Assembly: GCA_037178855.1 (NCBI GenBank)
Contig: JASJZC010000006.1
Span: 7,068,001-7,132,000, forward strand
Reading direction: 5' to 3'
Length of the DNA stretch: 64,000 bases
Origin: Oscheius sp. JU75
Lineage: Eukaryota; Nematoda; Chromadorea; Rhabditida; Rhabditidae
Shown here: piece by piece, positions 48,091-60,800 of the stretch
How the letters are laid out: each line of letters opens with the position of its first letter
Position numbering within the stretch: position 1 is the first letter of the stretch
Made by a program: the position numbers and the translations under genes
The notes under the pieces: generated by a model
Databases searched by the model: none
What the model was told of the DNA's origin: nothing
The model's input: only the letters and a program-made list of their open reading frames with translations

Positions 48091-49291
48091 TCAAGGTTTC
48101 ATAGCCGGTAAGAGTAGATTATTAGATGCGTCTCCCGTGACCAAGGGTAGAATTGTGCTTCCTTTCTGAAACTCATTGACCGCAGACAATTTCTAGAGCT
48201 TACAGAAACTTTACATTCACAGTAGTTGCCGGCCGAAATCGAGACGGTCACCCTCTGGTTTCCAACATTTTGAATCACGTCAATCGAGCGGAAACCGATC
48301 GAACAAGACGCATAGTCTGGACTCTGTTCACAGCTGGTAGTACAATACCTTACCACTCAAACATTTGGTGTCTGTCGTATCGCAGACAAGTTCATTGATG
48401 TATTGGGGAGAGTAGTTGTCGGGCAGTTTCCTCCAAACCCAGCAGCTGGAACAGAGAGAAACCAACCCAGTCGCGTCTGTTGTGGCTCCCTTCGGCGAGC
48501 AGGAGAGACTGTATCTTTGTCCTACAAACGTTGGTGAAACAGGCAACAAGACTACTAGGTCTGTGAGAGTCAAAAGCAGCGCGCCAACTCTTGATCATTG
48601 TCATCTGCGTATCAACTTTTGCGGCCAAGAGTTGATGCGCAACAGAAACACAATTCTCTCGACATACTCCTTTTACTTACCAACAACCGGAGATGTTGTC
48701 TGTCTCTTTCTTCTGCCCTCGTGTTCATGGCTATCCTCTTCGGAATCACTATGTCTCTTCCCGGTATTCTCCATCTTCGAGAAACTGTATTTTGTACAGG
48801 AACTGTTCTGATTAAAGTTGAGTGAAATGCTGGGGTCATAAGGGATCAAGCCAACCTAAGAAAAATTTCATTCGGTTTTTTTTCAATCTACCTCCACAAG
48901 TCTCTTGGTCAAATCAGCATTGCAATCTTGACACTCTTTTGTAGTGCAAGAAGATTGTTCCTGAAATGAGTTTCAACAAAGTTTTCTGAGCAACCACCTC
49001 GATCGTGGGAGAAGGATTCGAGCCATCCTGAGATATAGACAAGTCAGGGAAACTGTTCATGGCCTCTTGGAGGGTCGAAGCCTCCAAACTTTCTATTGGA
49101 TAAACTATGAACTTTTACCTGAAACCGTGAGTCATACTGCAAACAGCCGGTTCCCTTGGAGTCTGGGACGCAATCGCACTAAAATCAAAAGAGTTCTGAG
49201 TGACTCTCGTTCTTACCCGTGGCAAAACACTATTCGTTGAAACATACTGTGATTGAACGGGAATGAGCCAAAGGACGAGGAAATGTAGCAT
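48091..49291 (-). CDS. Secreted IL-17-like cytokine precursor with RRKRQ cleavage site
   Basis: The start MLHFLVLWLIPVQSQ is a signal peptide (exon 1 49291-49217). The pro-region contains Cys pairs (RCDCVPDSKGTGC; SCTTKECQDCNADL) and ends at a furin-type site GRRKRQ. The mature part reads VSLCSSCWVWRKLPDNYSPQ, INELVCDTTDTKCLSGK, then DYASCSIGFRSIDVIQ, NQRVTVSISAGNYCECKV and a short tail to TGA at 48091. The block W-x-W-x-x-x-x-D-x-x-R/S-x-P-x-x-I-x-E-x-x-C followed by a V-x-V-x-x-x-C-x-C strand is the IL-17 cystine-knot pattern; nematodes have IL-17 (ilc-17) genes. The 'CLSGK' to 'SPDY' joint needs a 25-nt intron or a one-base indel. It lies 99 bases after the acid phosphatase stop, suggesting co-transcription. 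A neighbouring secreted knot family remains an alternative. Confidence 0.65.
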
Positions 49292-49389
49292 AGCAGAACT
49301 GGAAAAAGATCACAGTGCACCACGAAAGTGTGTGATCAGTCAACAGAAGAGAGTTCAAACAGAAATCAAAGGCTAAAAATACGGTTTCA
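49292..49389 (-). promoter_or_regulatory. Candidate operon intercistronic region (acid phosphatase to IL-17-like)
   Basis: Only 98 bases lie between the upstream stop and the downstream ATG on the minus strand. The region ends in CTTTTTCCAG (49300-49299), seven bases before the IL-17-like ATG. It is U-rich in the middle, as nematode intercistronic regions are. Confidence 0.55.
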
Positions 49390-51235
49390 TTAGCGAAGAA
49401 GATGAGTTCGCTCTGGATCACTGAGTTCACGAAGTTGTTTCTTGTAGTTGTGAGAGGTACAGCCGAAGATGATGGTAGTCAGGAGGAAGATGGCTGTCAG
49501 CGCTATCAGAACACCTAAAAGAAATGCTAAACTTAAGAGAAAAAAGAATGTACCTGTCACAAAAGGATTGGGCCCTTCCATTGGACCAAAGTTTTTGCAA
49601 GCTTTCAACATTTCGGCTTCAGAAGTCCTGTGCCCCTAGAACAAGACTTTAAAAAATCTAGAGCGGGGCTTGCCTGGAGCGAAAATGTCACTGGATAACA
49701 TGTATGGCCTACTTTTGGACTGATACTACGAAATTTCAAATAAGGCTGCCCTCAAAATGTAAATAGCACATGCAATTCTCTACATGTTGTCAGACGAATT
49801 CAGCCCCAACCTTTCACCTTAAATCAGGTGATCCCATCGAGCAGCGAGATACGAACAGTTCATAGTTCCGACTAAGAAGCAGTCTCCGTTCAATCCTTCA
49901 AGCCTAGATAACTCACCTCAGACAGCGCCTGTAGTCGGGCCAACGTGCATGGAACCCCACAGAACTCTGCTTTCACCTCGACAACTTCACTGCCAACTCC
50001 GTTTCCGTAGAAGAACTGAACCATTCAAACAATGTCTTTAGAGTACACTCACCTTGACAATGTTCACTCCACTAATCTCGTGCAACTCTACGTTCAAATG
50101 AGCTCCGAACTTTGGCTTCGGAATTGTCAGCAGATTGAATGCTTTGCCCAGGGCCATCAAGTTTGTATCGTGCTGAATGAATCTTCGAAAGAAAACGAAA
50201 AAAAAACCCACAGCTGCGAGAAAGACGCCCCGGTTCTTTTTGCCAGGCGCTCGTTGTAAATGATCTTCGATGTAGGCCAGCACCTTTTCAATGTGGAATC
50301 CTAAAACTGTCTAGGACGGAAATCTAGAAACCTCACCTCCAATAGTCTTGTTCTGTAGGTTGAGAACCTTATCGTGAATGTTATAATGCAGTGGATCGAG
50401 TCTGTCCCTCACCGGCTCAGCCCAAATTGGAAATGGCAACCGAGAATCGTTGAGAGCTGCTCGACAGACGAGGGAATCGATGAGGTGGTTGATCTGTTGG
50501 ACATCTTCCAAAGGAGCTCCTTTAGTAACATTCTTTAAATACATCAGTACAGCCTGATCCAGCTCTCCGGGAATAGCTTTGTACTCGGCGGAACCGAACA
50601 AGTTCTTCTCGTACGTTGGACAGACATCTTCGATTCCAGTCGAGACCTGGATGTCACAAGTTTTGATCCGCTCTCGTGAAAGTCTTTTGGATAAATGGGA
50701 CAGAAATACTAACCCAGTCTATGGAATCCTCGGTCTGCATAGCCACTGGCTGCCAGAGAAGGTTGTTGTTCCAGATTCGTCTCTCTGTCGGAGGAAAAAG
50801 ACCGGCGAAGAGAGCCTGAGCCGATGCTACTGTTCTATTATCCACTCCAGTGAATGTGTGGATCTGAAGAGTTTCAAACGGTCCCCTTTCAGAATACCTG
50901 TGAGGGTGAGTACTCTCCTAAAAAGTCTCCATAGGTCTTCTTCAGTAACTGTCCCAACAGGAACTCTTGCTGGATTCCTCTCTGAATATAAAAGTTTCAT
51001 AGCAAACATCAAGAACTACATTAGTAAGTTCTCCACCCTCTCCGAGCTCCAAGTAGTCCATTCGAATAGGCTCATTCGGCATTTGGAGATAGTGTGTGGG
51101 AAGTCGTTCCCCGTGACGGAACCACTAATAGGGGTTTCAAGAAAAAGACAAGAAGAGACTTACAACTTGTAGAAACCGAAGAGTTTCCTGTGAATTTACA
51201 CATCCCACATACAGGAGAAACAAGAAAACCCTCAT
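49390..51235 (-). CDS. Membrane-bound histidine acid phosphatase (lysosomal ACP2-like)
   Basis: Removes phosphate from small esters in the lysosome or at the cell surface. The ATG at 51235 starts MRVFLFLLYVGCVNSQ, a signal peptide. The next exon carries WFRHGERLPT with the catalytic His and the phosphate-binding RHGxR motif. Later exons read TFTGVDNRTVASAQALFAGL, CPTYEKNLFGSAEYKAIPGE and, near the end of the catalytic domain, AAHDTNLMALGKAFNL, the HD motif with the proton-donor Asp. Then comes NGVGSEVVEVKAEFCG with a Cys-bonded strand and a single C-terminal transmembrane helix (LLSLAFLLGVLIALTAIFLL) with a short cytosolic tail. This full set matches nematode pho/ACP2 proteins. It is the first gene of a likely three-gene operon with the IL-17-like and DCX genes. 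Confidence 0.9.
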
Positions 51236-51600
51236 CACCAGGGAAGAGTATCGACCCCGGAGCCCTCTCTTATCGCACGCGCACTATCGATAGATCAGAG
51301 CAAAACAATGGGTGAACATTGGATTAGATGACTGGGCAGGATTCGCTAACCTGGTATGAGCAAAACCTTCCAGACAACCAGAAGTGTTTGGAGAGTAGAG
51401 GCGACAAAACTGGAATTCTCTCAAGGGAACTAACTGATCCAATAAAAGTTGTTCTCTTTTAAAAGTTGCTCTTGAAATAGTTGCAACAGATTTTACAACT
51501 TGGTTGCTTTATCCCTCGACAGGGCAAGACAAGCTAATCCAATGGAATCTAGAAGAACCGAGGTCACTTGGTCGTTCAGAACACTCCTCCAAGAAGATGA
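51236..51600. other. Upstream region of the acid phosphatase gene
   Basis: About 365 bases. A weak tRNA-like B box (GGGGTCGATAC on the minus strand, near 51250) occurs just before the phosphatase start. No gene is visible. Confidence 0.4.
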
Positions 51601-51608
51601 CGGACATC

Positions 51609-51820
51609 GCTCACCAGTCTGCTGACGAAGTTTCTTTCTAGCCCCCGTTCCTCATCGCCTTCTTCGTTGGGGTCTTCGAGGTGCTGCGCATTCCTGAACG
51701 TGCTCATCATGACAAGCTGACCAAGAATAGACTCGAGTACATGCCCAAGGCCAAGAAGGTAAGTCGAAAGGAAGGAAAGGCAAGAAGAGCAAGAAGAGAA
51801 AGAAGAGCAAGAAGTAGATA
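51609..51820 (+). pseudogene. Possible small membrane-protein gene or pseudogene
   Basis: A plus-strand segment reads MTDIAHQSADEVSF, then a TAG stop, then continues in the same frame as PPFLIAFFVGVFEVLRIPER, DKLTKNRLEYMPKAKK. After a one-base frame change it reads a strikingly basic tail (KGRKGKKSKKRKKSKK) ending at TAG near 51818. A hydrophobic helix plus Lys-rich tail suggests a small membrane protein. The stop and frame change suggest decay or short introns. No family is recognised. Confidence 0.25.
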
Positions 51821-54800
51821 GCCGACGGCTGTAGAAGCTTCCATTACGATATGGTCAATAAAGCTTATCAAGACTTCTATTCTTTTTCTATGTTCGGTCT
51901 GGATCTATCACTCGGTCCCCTTAGGAGCGTCGCTATCAGGTCAGGTAAGCTTCATGCCTTGGGACTTCTGTGGAGTACCTCTTCGCCAGAGTATTTACTT
52001 GTCTACTCGTGTCCTCTACTTCACCTTCTTTTCGTCTTCACGTCCAGTAGCAGATCCGCTCTTCATGTATGGCTGCTCAACCAAGATCTATCTATAATCT
52101 CTTCGTCAGTTTCCAGTAGCTTTTACTTGACTTTCCGGAAGCTCAAAGCGATGCTATTTGACTGGAACCCTCTGGGCAGACTACCAGGCGGTAGTCTCTG
52201 TTGCTAGCAGGAGCTAAAAGTGAGTAGACGTAGTTTGGGGGGGGGGAGGGAAGATTCATTTTGGAGCTGCTTGTCAGCAATGCAGATACTGTTGATCTGA
52301 CTTCGGTAGCTCGGGAACTATCTCAACCTTCAGAGGTTTCGACACATGCTTCAGCAATCGTTTAAGATCAACCAAGTCCACATTGCGAATCTTCTAATGA
52401 CCAGATTATTCATCAACTTTTCACACTTTGACAGAAAAATCTGGACATTTCAATCCCTGAAAACGCAATTATTGATTAGTTATGAACCATACATACTGAA
52501 TCGTTTTTGTAACCGTCCCTTATTTTTTCGACCCCCGCCGCCCCCTCACTTGCCCTGCGTGGGTGTTTGGACCTCTACGAGTCGGGCTGTTTTGGCGTTG
52601 GTACCCTGGTGTCTCGTTGTCTGTCTCTAACCACCGTGCCAGTTTGTGACAGCGTTTGCGCGCCCGCTTGTTTACGCGTTCTCCCGTTCCTTTGCGTCCA
52701 TTGATTTTTGCGCGGGAAAAGACGATAAGAGCTGCGTGCCGGGATGTGCCAGCCGGCGCAACGCAAGCGTCCCCGCTGCGAACCAACGCAATTCGACACC
52801 AAAAACTGAGCGCGATCCGGGAAAGAGTTGAGGGAGTCAAACTTGGGGTTGTGATAGACCATTCGGCTCGTAAGCGAAAGAGGAATACGATGGCCGTGCC
52901 TTCATTAAACGAATATTGATTGCTAGTTTCTTTTGATCGATGAGAACCACCAACTCGGCTGAAAACCTACTGTCTTCTTTCAGGAGATCTCCCCCCCTTC
53001 TCCCGAAGACGGCTGTCAGTAGCCATCTGGCATCTCAAGCCCTGTCGGGCACGACCTCTTCGGCATAGGCAATTGGGAGTGCTTTGAACGCCTTGACGGC
53101 GGCAATTAAAGAAGGAAAATGCATGCAACAGGAGCGTAGAGACAGATGTGCGCGAAATCGGGAGATACAACAATAGAGCAGGTGATTTGTACAGTTGAAA
53201 GGGAAACAAACTGAAAGAGACCAGCCGTCGAGTTGATTCGCTAATTCCTGGTTGAGGAGATGGTATGTGTCTTCTCGACTATTAAGATGATACGGGACGA
53301 AAGTGTCAGAACTGTACGGGCCATGATCAGTTAGAGACAACGACTCTGGTAAAGACAAAGACTCTTCAGATTTTGTAAATTGTGGAAAGTGTCTTCAAAT
53401 TTTGATCTCGGTTCAGTGAATAATTACTGTCAGAATCTGTTCAAGTCAATGGATAGCCTCCGTGTCCTTGCCCAGTCAAACTACTGTTGCAATGAATGAT
53501 TGAACAGGATTCCAAAAATGACAGACGTTCTCTCTCTTTCTTCCCTTCCCCCTTTCAAGGTTGCCACCTGTCAGCCAGTGGTTTATTACCACTCTAACCT
53601 CTTTTTTTCTCCGTCGTTTCGAACCGTTCACCTGCTAGCTCTCCCGCCAAAAAAGTATCTCTTACTCGTACTTTTCTCCTTTTCTTTTTCTCCGATCCGT
53701 TCCTTTCACCTCCTAGCCCCGTTTGTTGCCCTTTTGGCGACACGAACGAACGCCGGTTCTAAACCCCGCCACCGTCTATCTCTTTGAAGGTCACCCTTGA
53801 AAAAATGCGTTTCGCGCCATTTTTTTGCCGCCAGTCTGGACCTCCTTTTGTCAGACCGAGAGGGTAGGTTTCAGCTCTCTTTCAATGAATTTTGCCTTAT
53901 CGCCTGTCCCTCGGGGCTCTGAAAGTGGGAACACATTTGCATCCAGATTTGTGTGGGTCAGCTGTTCCCTCCCCGATTTGTGTGGAAGTCTTTGTTTTGG
54001 CTTTTCCTTAGTTATAAAGGCTTGTTCGATGTTGTTTCTAATTCGACAGTAAGTTTTGCCCGATGCCAACAAACTTAGTCTTATTAAGTTATCCGGAAGT
54101 TTTCTATCGTACCTTCCTGACTTTATATGAGAACGAGCTTCCAAAGATTTCAAAATCCAAAGACTTCCACAGAATCCTAGTCACTCTATCCTCTACTTGT
54201 CATCTTCCACAACCAGAATAACTTTAGTTGAGCTGTTTTCTGTCGGACAGCCGCGGAAAAGTTGGCTCTGAAACACAGCAAAACCCCAGACCTCAAAAAT
54301 TATTATTATAACCTCCCTGATCATTGAGAGGCCGGCTGACAAGGTGCTATCAGTTCTCTCACCACCCTCTGTGCCAGTCTCTCCATCGTTAATAGGCTGA
54401 CCATGGGCTCAATTAGGCAGTTCCAATTATGAATCTGGTCACCTTTCCCGACTTTGTCCAATTTGGAAGCCCTTCTCTAAAAATGGCAACAGACAAACAT
54501 CAAAACACGCTATTTTGAGACCAGATAGAAATGTTGAGGGAAGCCTCGTCGTCACCCTCCTATTCCACATGTGACCCTTGGAGAGAGAGTGCAAGCCGTA
54601 AACAACACAGCTCCCGAGGCATATTGATCTCGAGAAAATCTCGAAGCTTAATTGGAACAGAAATTAGAAATCTGGCAGATCTTTAGCCTAGAAAGAGATG
54701 AGTCTCTGTCCTTTTGGATTTACGACTGGTCTGTCAGGACACCTGTTTCGTGGTAGTCCATCTAAATTACTGTGGGTAATTGCTCGATAAACGGAAGGAG

Positions 54801-57800
54801 AGAAGGTGAAAAACGAGAGCAGCTAGACAAACGCTACAGTTCACTTTGTTCAGGCCCAAAAATATTTGATCTGTGTTTCTGGCAACGCCGCGGCGGAAAA
54901 ACTGATCAGCTGGCTTTCTTTGTTCATGGCTTTTTGTGGATCTCTTCTGTTTTTGTTTTAAAACTAGACCAGTCGCTTACGCTTTTGACGCAGTGACTCC
55001 GTGTTCGTTGACTTGACTTGTCAACTCTAAGTTAGTAGAAAAGGCTACATGAATTCTGTCAAGTTTTATCCCAGATTAAAGTTGACATGTGTAACAGACA
55101 CTTCTTACAAACTGTAAAGGTAGGATATAAAGCCGAGAGTAACTTTCTGAGAGCAAGCGTCTATGGAAGGTATACTTATAGCTTCAGGCATCGTTTTCTG
55201 CCACCACTCTTTGGCTTGGAAACAAATGATTTTGAATCTTCCTCTCGACATTGTCTTGTACGATTTTTTAGCTTCACAGAAACTGGTCCTCTTTTCAACT
55301 TCCAATGACTGACTGTTTCCGTTTTCTCTCTACTTGAGTTCAGGTCCAAGATTTCTGATACATGAAGGACATTGTAGAAGCTGGCAAGCAGTTGCTTTTG
55401 TAAGCCAGACCCTGCAGGAAATGTCACCAGTTATGGTATTGTAAAACAAATGCTTTATAACCGGATGTGTCCTTCTATCAAACCCAATTGAAACTTGTGA
55501 CCGTCGGATAACAACTAGCCCAAAAAGTTAATTGTTAGAATCTCGTAACTCTATACTTTTTTAATTGGAAGCCAAGCTGAAAGTAGCGGAAATGGGGTGC
55601 AAGTAGTCAAAAAGGCAGAGAGAGTAATTAGGTTCTTCTTTTCATTCGTCCTAATGAACCTCAGCTCTCCTAATACGAAAAAGGTGCGTCTTTCTCTCCC
55701 TTATACAGTTCGCATGATTGTTTTCGTCGTCGGGTCCCATGTCCCAAATTCTTCCGTTATTTCCGTTCGTCCTCTCTCCGTGTGTGTTATTGCGTTGCGG
55801 GTCTACTGCCAGAGGCCCCTGCGCAAAACATTCATTTGCATATAGCCCCGCCCACGCACAGCCGGCTGTCCCCTTCGACCCCCGGCTGCCCCCAGCAAAA
55901 TAGGAGACAGACCTTCCCTCTCAGTTCATTTCTTCCTCCTAGTATTTTTTTCGGGCTTCTCGCCAGTCATGCACTTTTATCACACGTGCCCTTTTTTGTT
56001 CGAAACTGTTCAATGATAGGAGCAAAAAACAGAATGGCGCTGTCACGTTATACTCTTGTGTAGTCCAAACTTGCCTTTTGATCAACTACTAGAGAGCTGG
56101 AAGAGATATTTTGTAGATGCTAAAGGTTTCCTTACTATCCAACCAAAGTTCTGTTTTGTCATTTTACGAAATTAAAAATAGGACTGTCTTTTGACTCAGT
56201 CTGTCAACTCTCATTATCTGCTTCAAACTCGAAAACTGACCGTCTGGAGTACTTTATTTCGATGGGGTCAGTGTGGTTATTACCGTAATCTTCTTGCTGG
56301 GAAAGTAGCGAACTTCGTTTTTCAATGACAACTCTTTGCTTTTTTTGCCTGGAACAGTAATATGGTTAGATGCAAGAGATTCTTTGATTCAGCTGAGTAT
56401 GTCGCTCGCATCGTTTGTTAGCAGATATGCAGCTCTGTTTCGAAAAATACCAGATACATTAGAGAGTACTGTAACTATAGATCTGCCTCTTAGTTCGTTG
56501 GCAGTCCGCCAGTTTAACTTTCTGGAAGTCTGACGATGGAATTCTTTTGAATATGTCTCGCATGTTGAAAGAAACCTCAAAATGTTTGAACCCTTCTTCT
56601 TCTTCTCGTCTTCAAACTTCCCGGGTAAAAGGTAGCAACGCCACCTTGCCGGCTCATTTTTTCTTATCAGGGCTCAAAGAGGGTGGAAGAAGAAAAAATT
56701 GTCTCGTTATCAGAGTCGTTTTTACGGGGCATCCTCTCCCAAAGCGACAAAATCTCTCTTTTCCAGGTTGTTCCATTGTTTCTATGAACCCAGGATCACT
56801 GTAGATTACTGTATTGGCTCTAAGAGGTATTTCTTTCTACAGTAATCCCTTCTTCCGAGGCTTTCTCGTTGCCACTTTTATCGCGTTTTCTATTTGCTGA
56901 CCTTAAGTGACCGCCCTAAACATCTATCAGGACTCTCTGACCAGGAGGGTCCCGATGGGAGAGAGTACGGTAATGACAGAGAGTGCCGGACGACGTAGCA
57001 CTGGTCACACGTGAAAAACAATCTCTCCAGCCGGCTGTTCTCTCTCCGCTGACTGTCCTTTTCTCTGCGTCGACGCAGCTGTCATTACCCTGCCGTACTA
57101 TCTCTCCCCGGCTGTTTTGTGCCTGCGTCCCAGCGCCTAGTATTTGCTTTCCTTGTTTACGCGTTGCACTCTGTTTCAATCAACACAATAGCGACGGATT
57201 TTTGTGCGCGGGTGGCCTCGGGGGTGGGACTGTAGGGGTCGTGTGGCTGGCAATGCCAAAGGCCAATGAAAAATTGACTGTTGTTGCTTTCTTCCGAGAA
57301 GATTAATCGACTACTACCCGAGGCTATGGTATGGGAACGGTGCGATGGAATCTAGTGACTGCTTCAGCAGATTATAGGGGATTGGGTAAAAAAAAACAAG
57401 GTTTTCACGGTATTCCTAGGGTATTCATCATGGCCAATGACTAGGTGTTCTCGTGGCGAGGCCCAAACCGATTCAAAACCTGACAGCTACCTGGAGTGTC
57501 TCAACAAGATGTCAATAACATTCAGAAGTTTGGATTCATTGACGAAATCTTCAAACTTACGACTCTGGGAAAAGGGCAGCTACCGTACTCCGCCTACAAA
57601 ATTGTTTCTTTGATCGAACAGATTGGTCACGATTCCGCCTCTGCAGAGGATATTAACTGGCTTCGTTTTTGTCTCTCCCTTCCCAGAACCTTCAGTTTGT
57701 TTCTTCTGCCTTCGCTTTTTTTCGTGGCAATCTAATTAACGATGCCAATTGAAGCCTTCGTGTGTGTGGACTCCGAGCCCTCCAATGAAAAATGTCTTCC

Positions 57801-60800
57801 TTCCAAACGAGCCATTAGCATACATTCCCGAATGAAAAAGCTCGCCATTAGGTGACAGACAGAACGATGAGGCTTTGTTCTGCTCTAAAAGAGAGCCGTT
57901 AAACGAATCATTGAGAAACGGTGGAACCATCTGCGAGATACACAGCTGGAGATCAGCTGCCTGCAAATGGCCTTAGGGGGTCTGTGTCTCTCAAAAAGAG
58001 CCCCCGATCGAAACTGCCGACGAACACATGTGTCCGAAATGGAACGCGTCTCTTTTTGGACTCCAAACATTGCTTTGCTAGTCGGATCTATTTCCTTCAT
58101 TTTTTCTTTCATCATTCTATGAATAGATATAACATATTGTCCTTCTTCCATCTCTGACCGAAAAGTCAGTTCTTTCTTTCCTTCCATCCTCATCTTCTTT
58201 TCCGTCTGCCTATTGGACGATCAAGTGGTCGGCTTTGATGATTCTAGGATTCTGACTCTCTTGTTCTTGATCAGGCCCTGTCTGTTCTCGTCCTTTTCTT
58301 GTAGCCCAAGATCTGAAGCCAGCGGGGTGGGAAGAGAGACTGTTGAGCAGCTTAAACCAATATTTTTTCTACTGTCTAATGACAATTGTACCATAACGTT
58401 CCCAGACAGCTGTAGGCCATATACGGCTGTCCGCGAATGGCTCAGGTGTGTCCTCACAGCCTTGTCCTATCCGGTCGTAAACCTTTGACCATTCAATGGG
58501 CTGTGTGGCATTTCCTGTGACCGCGATCCCTTTCCAACCTCGCCAGTTTGCTCATTAGCATACTGGACGTTTGCCGGGGGATGCAAAAACGGCAGCAGCC
58601 GCGCAAGGGAAACATCTGGTTCGTTCGATTTTTCACAAGCCAAATGACCAGCGGCCTTGAGGGGGCTGACTGAAAGAGAGAGAGGGAAGAAGACAACTGT
58701 CGTCCGGGGTTGAAAATGTCTGAACAAGGTTCCGTCTTGGGCAGTTTTTAAATCTATTCTGCGCGCGCCAGAGTGCATCATGTGACGTGCTTCGGCAAAA
58801 AACACACACACTTCCTCCAACAGTGGTTCACGTGATTCTTCGTCGTTGCCCTCGGGAAGTGAACGAGAGCGGGAAAGCGCCTGCTGCGGGGTTGCTGGCC
58901 GTTTTTTCTCCCTATCGGCGCAATTTTTTGTGTCTCTCCGTCCGCCGGCCGCCCCATTTTTTGCCCCATCAGTGCACGGCCGGCACAGCCGCCTCTTTGC
59001 GAAACCGAACAATCCTTTTCTTCTTTTTTTCTGTGATCAAAAAATATCTGTCCCGAGGTCACACGACCTCGCTCAGCCTATTAAGCAGACACGAGGATCC
59101 TTCATTATTTGACGCCGACTTTAATTGGCTGTTTTTGGAGGGCTGATTCTCCCACCTTTTTAGCAGCCAGCCCGCGTTAGCTTTCGCACTTTCACTTCTT
59201 GACGAAGTTCCAGTCTCTTGAAGAAAACAACTGTTCGCTTATTGGATTAATCTCATGCATTCAGTATAGGCCAGAAATCAAAAGCCTCAAAAACATCTTG
59301 ATCTCATAAGTCAGTCATACGACTCTTTCAACCAAAGAACAAAGCTATCCATATTTCTTGAAAGTTTGAAAATTGTACATTGCTCTACAAGCCCAATATC
59401 AGCAGTTTCACCTCGTGTCCCAAAAGATCTACGGTCAAGCCGTTCGAAAATCTTCCAAGGGCAAGTCTTATAATCTCCTTGCAAATCTTCTTGACTTTTT
59501 TTTTTTATGATTTTCATCTGTGAAAAAATGTCCCAATCTCTACACCCTTGAATCGACGAGTTTTTTGGGGTCTGCCAGCCGCTCTCTTACTCTGTGTTTG
59601 CTTCGCTCTTTTTTGCCGCCCCCCGAACGCGGAGAGGGAATTCGAGGGCAGAGAGCCATTTTTTTAGTCGGGCGAATGGGACCATGAGGAGCAGAAAAAC
59701 ACATTTCGCAACGCGGCTGACTCAGAGAAAAGGAAGGAAAGAACTTACTATTAATTAAATATCTAGAGGCTATTTTCGAAGAGGGACACGCTCTCCCATA
59801 AACAGAAATAGGTAGCCTGAAAATAAATGAGAGGGCAGCGAAACTTTTAAGATGTTTACTGGCTAGACGGAGCATACTTTTTCGGAGAATATTTTGAGCC
59901 GTAAATAAGAAAAACAGATCTTTGCTCTCCTTCTTCTTGTCTTTCTTCGTCTCTTTCAAACTTTGACTCTTTCAGGCGAAGGTCTCTCCGCATGCGGTGG
60001 TAGCAAGTAGTCGTCGCCCTCTCCCCCATTTCCTCCATCAACACCAACATCGCCACAGGGCCAGGATGTCACAGTTCGAAGAAGGAACGCCCGGCTGGCA
60101 GTCACAACATCTGGCTACTCACACGCCCAGACAGGTTGGTCTTGTCAAGTGAGAGTACAAGTCTTGTCCTGTATCTAAGTTTTATTCTTGACTGTTCTGT
60201 TCTGCCTTGTCCGTTCTTTCCTTTTAGCTTACTCACTGTTTTCTCAATTGTCTCTGCAATGATTTGGGAAATTGAAGTAGAGCAATTGAAGCTGTCCTGT
60301 CTCTTCTCGACTGAACTGTCCTGTGAGGACAGTTTTTGGGTTGGACAACTGTATTGCAATAGAGTACTGATAACCTTTGAGGATGAGACAACTTCGGAAG
60401 CCGCGAAATCTCTCTTAGAAGTTTGCTTTGAAGCTACCGTAGTTTTCCGTAGACATTTTTGCCTGGTGCCTAACTGGCTCAATCGTGGGGTAACAGACTC
60501 TCTTCTTAGAGCCTAGAGATTGCAGTCGTTCTGTGGGTGCCTTGTCGCTCTCACACGAAGGCGTTCTCCCTGGAACCTAAAAAAAACCTTCTTCCCATAT
60601 TAGAAAGTTGTACGAAAATCGTGGGACCGCTGTTTTGATGAAGTTGATCTTCTTGCTCAGAGCTCCCTTATAGCCTGTATCATTCACTCTGAGCTTCATG
60701 ATCTTTCTAAAATCTTCTCTCGTCTTTCCCAATTGCGGGGTCACATGTAGAGATTGAGCATAGTGTTTACAGCAAAAAGGACTTTTCTTTCTCCCTCGAG

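Noticed and set aside
52520..52919. Overlapping GC-rich ORFs on both strands (about 60-106 codons)
   Set aside because: Long frames on both strands in GC-rich DNA arise from lack of stops; no motifs and Arg-rich shadows.
57496..57735. 79-codon plus-strand ORF starting MSQQDVNNIQKFGF
   Set aside because: The first 60 residues look almost protein-like, but no homology pattern is recognised, the end becomes low-complexity and no exons join it.
60066..60134. Possible upstream coding exon for hbl-1 (MSQFEEGTPGWQSQHLA) ending at a GTTGGT donor
   Set aside because: Phase 0 at the donor does not match the frame of the exon starting at 62168 through either candidate acceptor.
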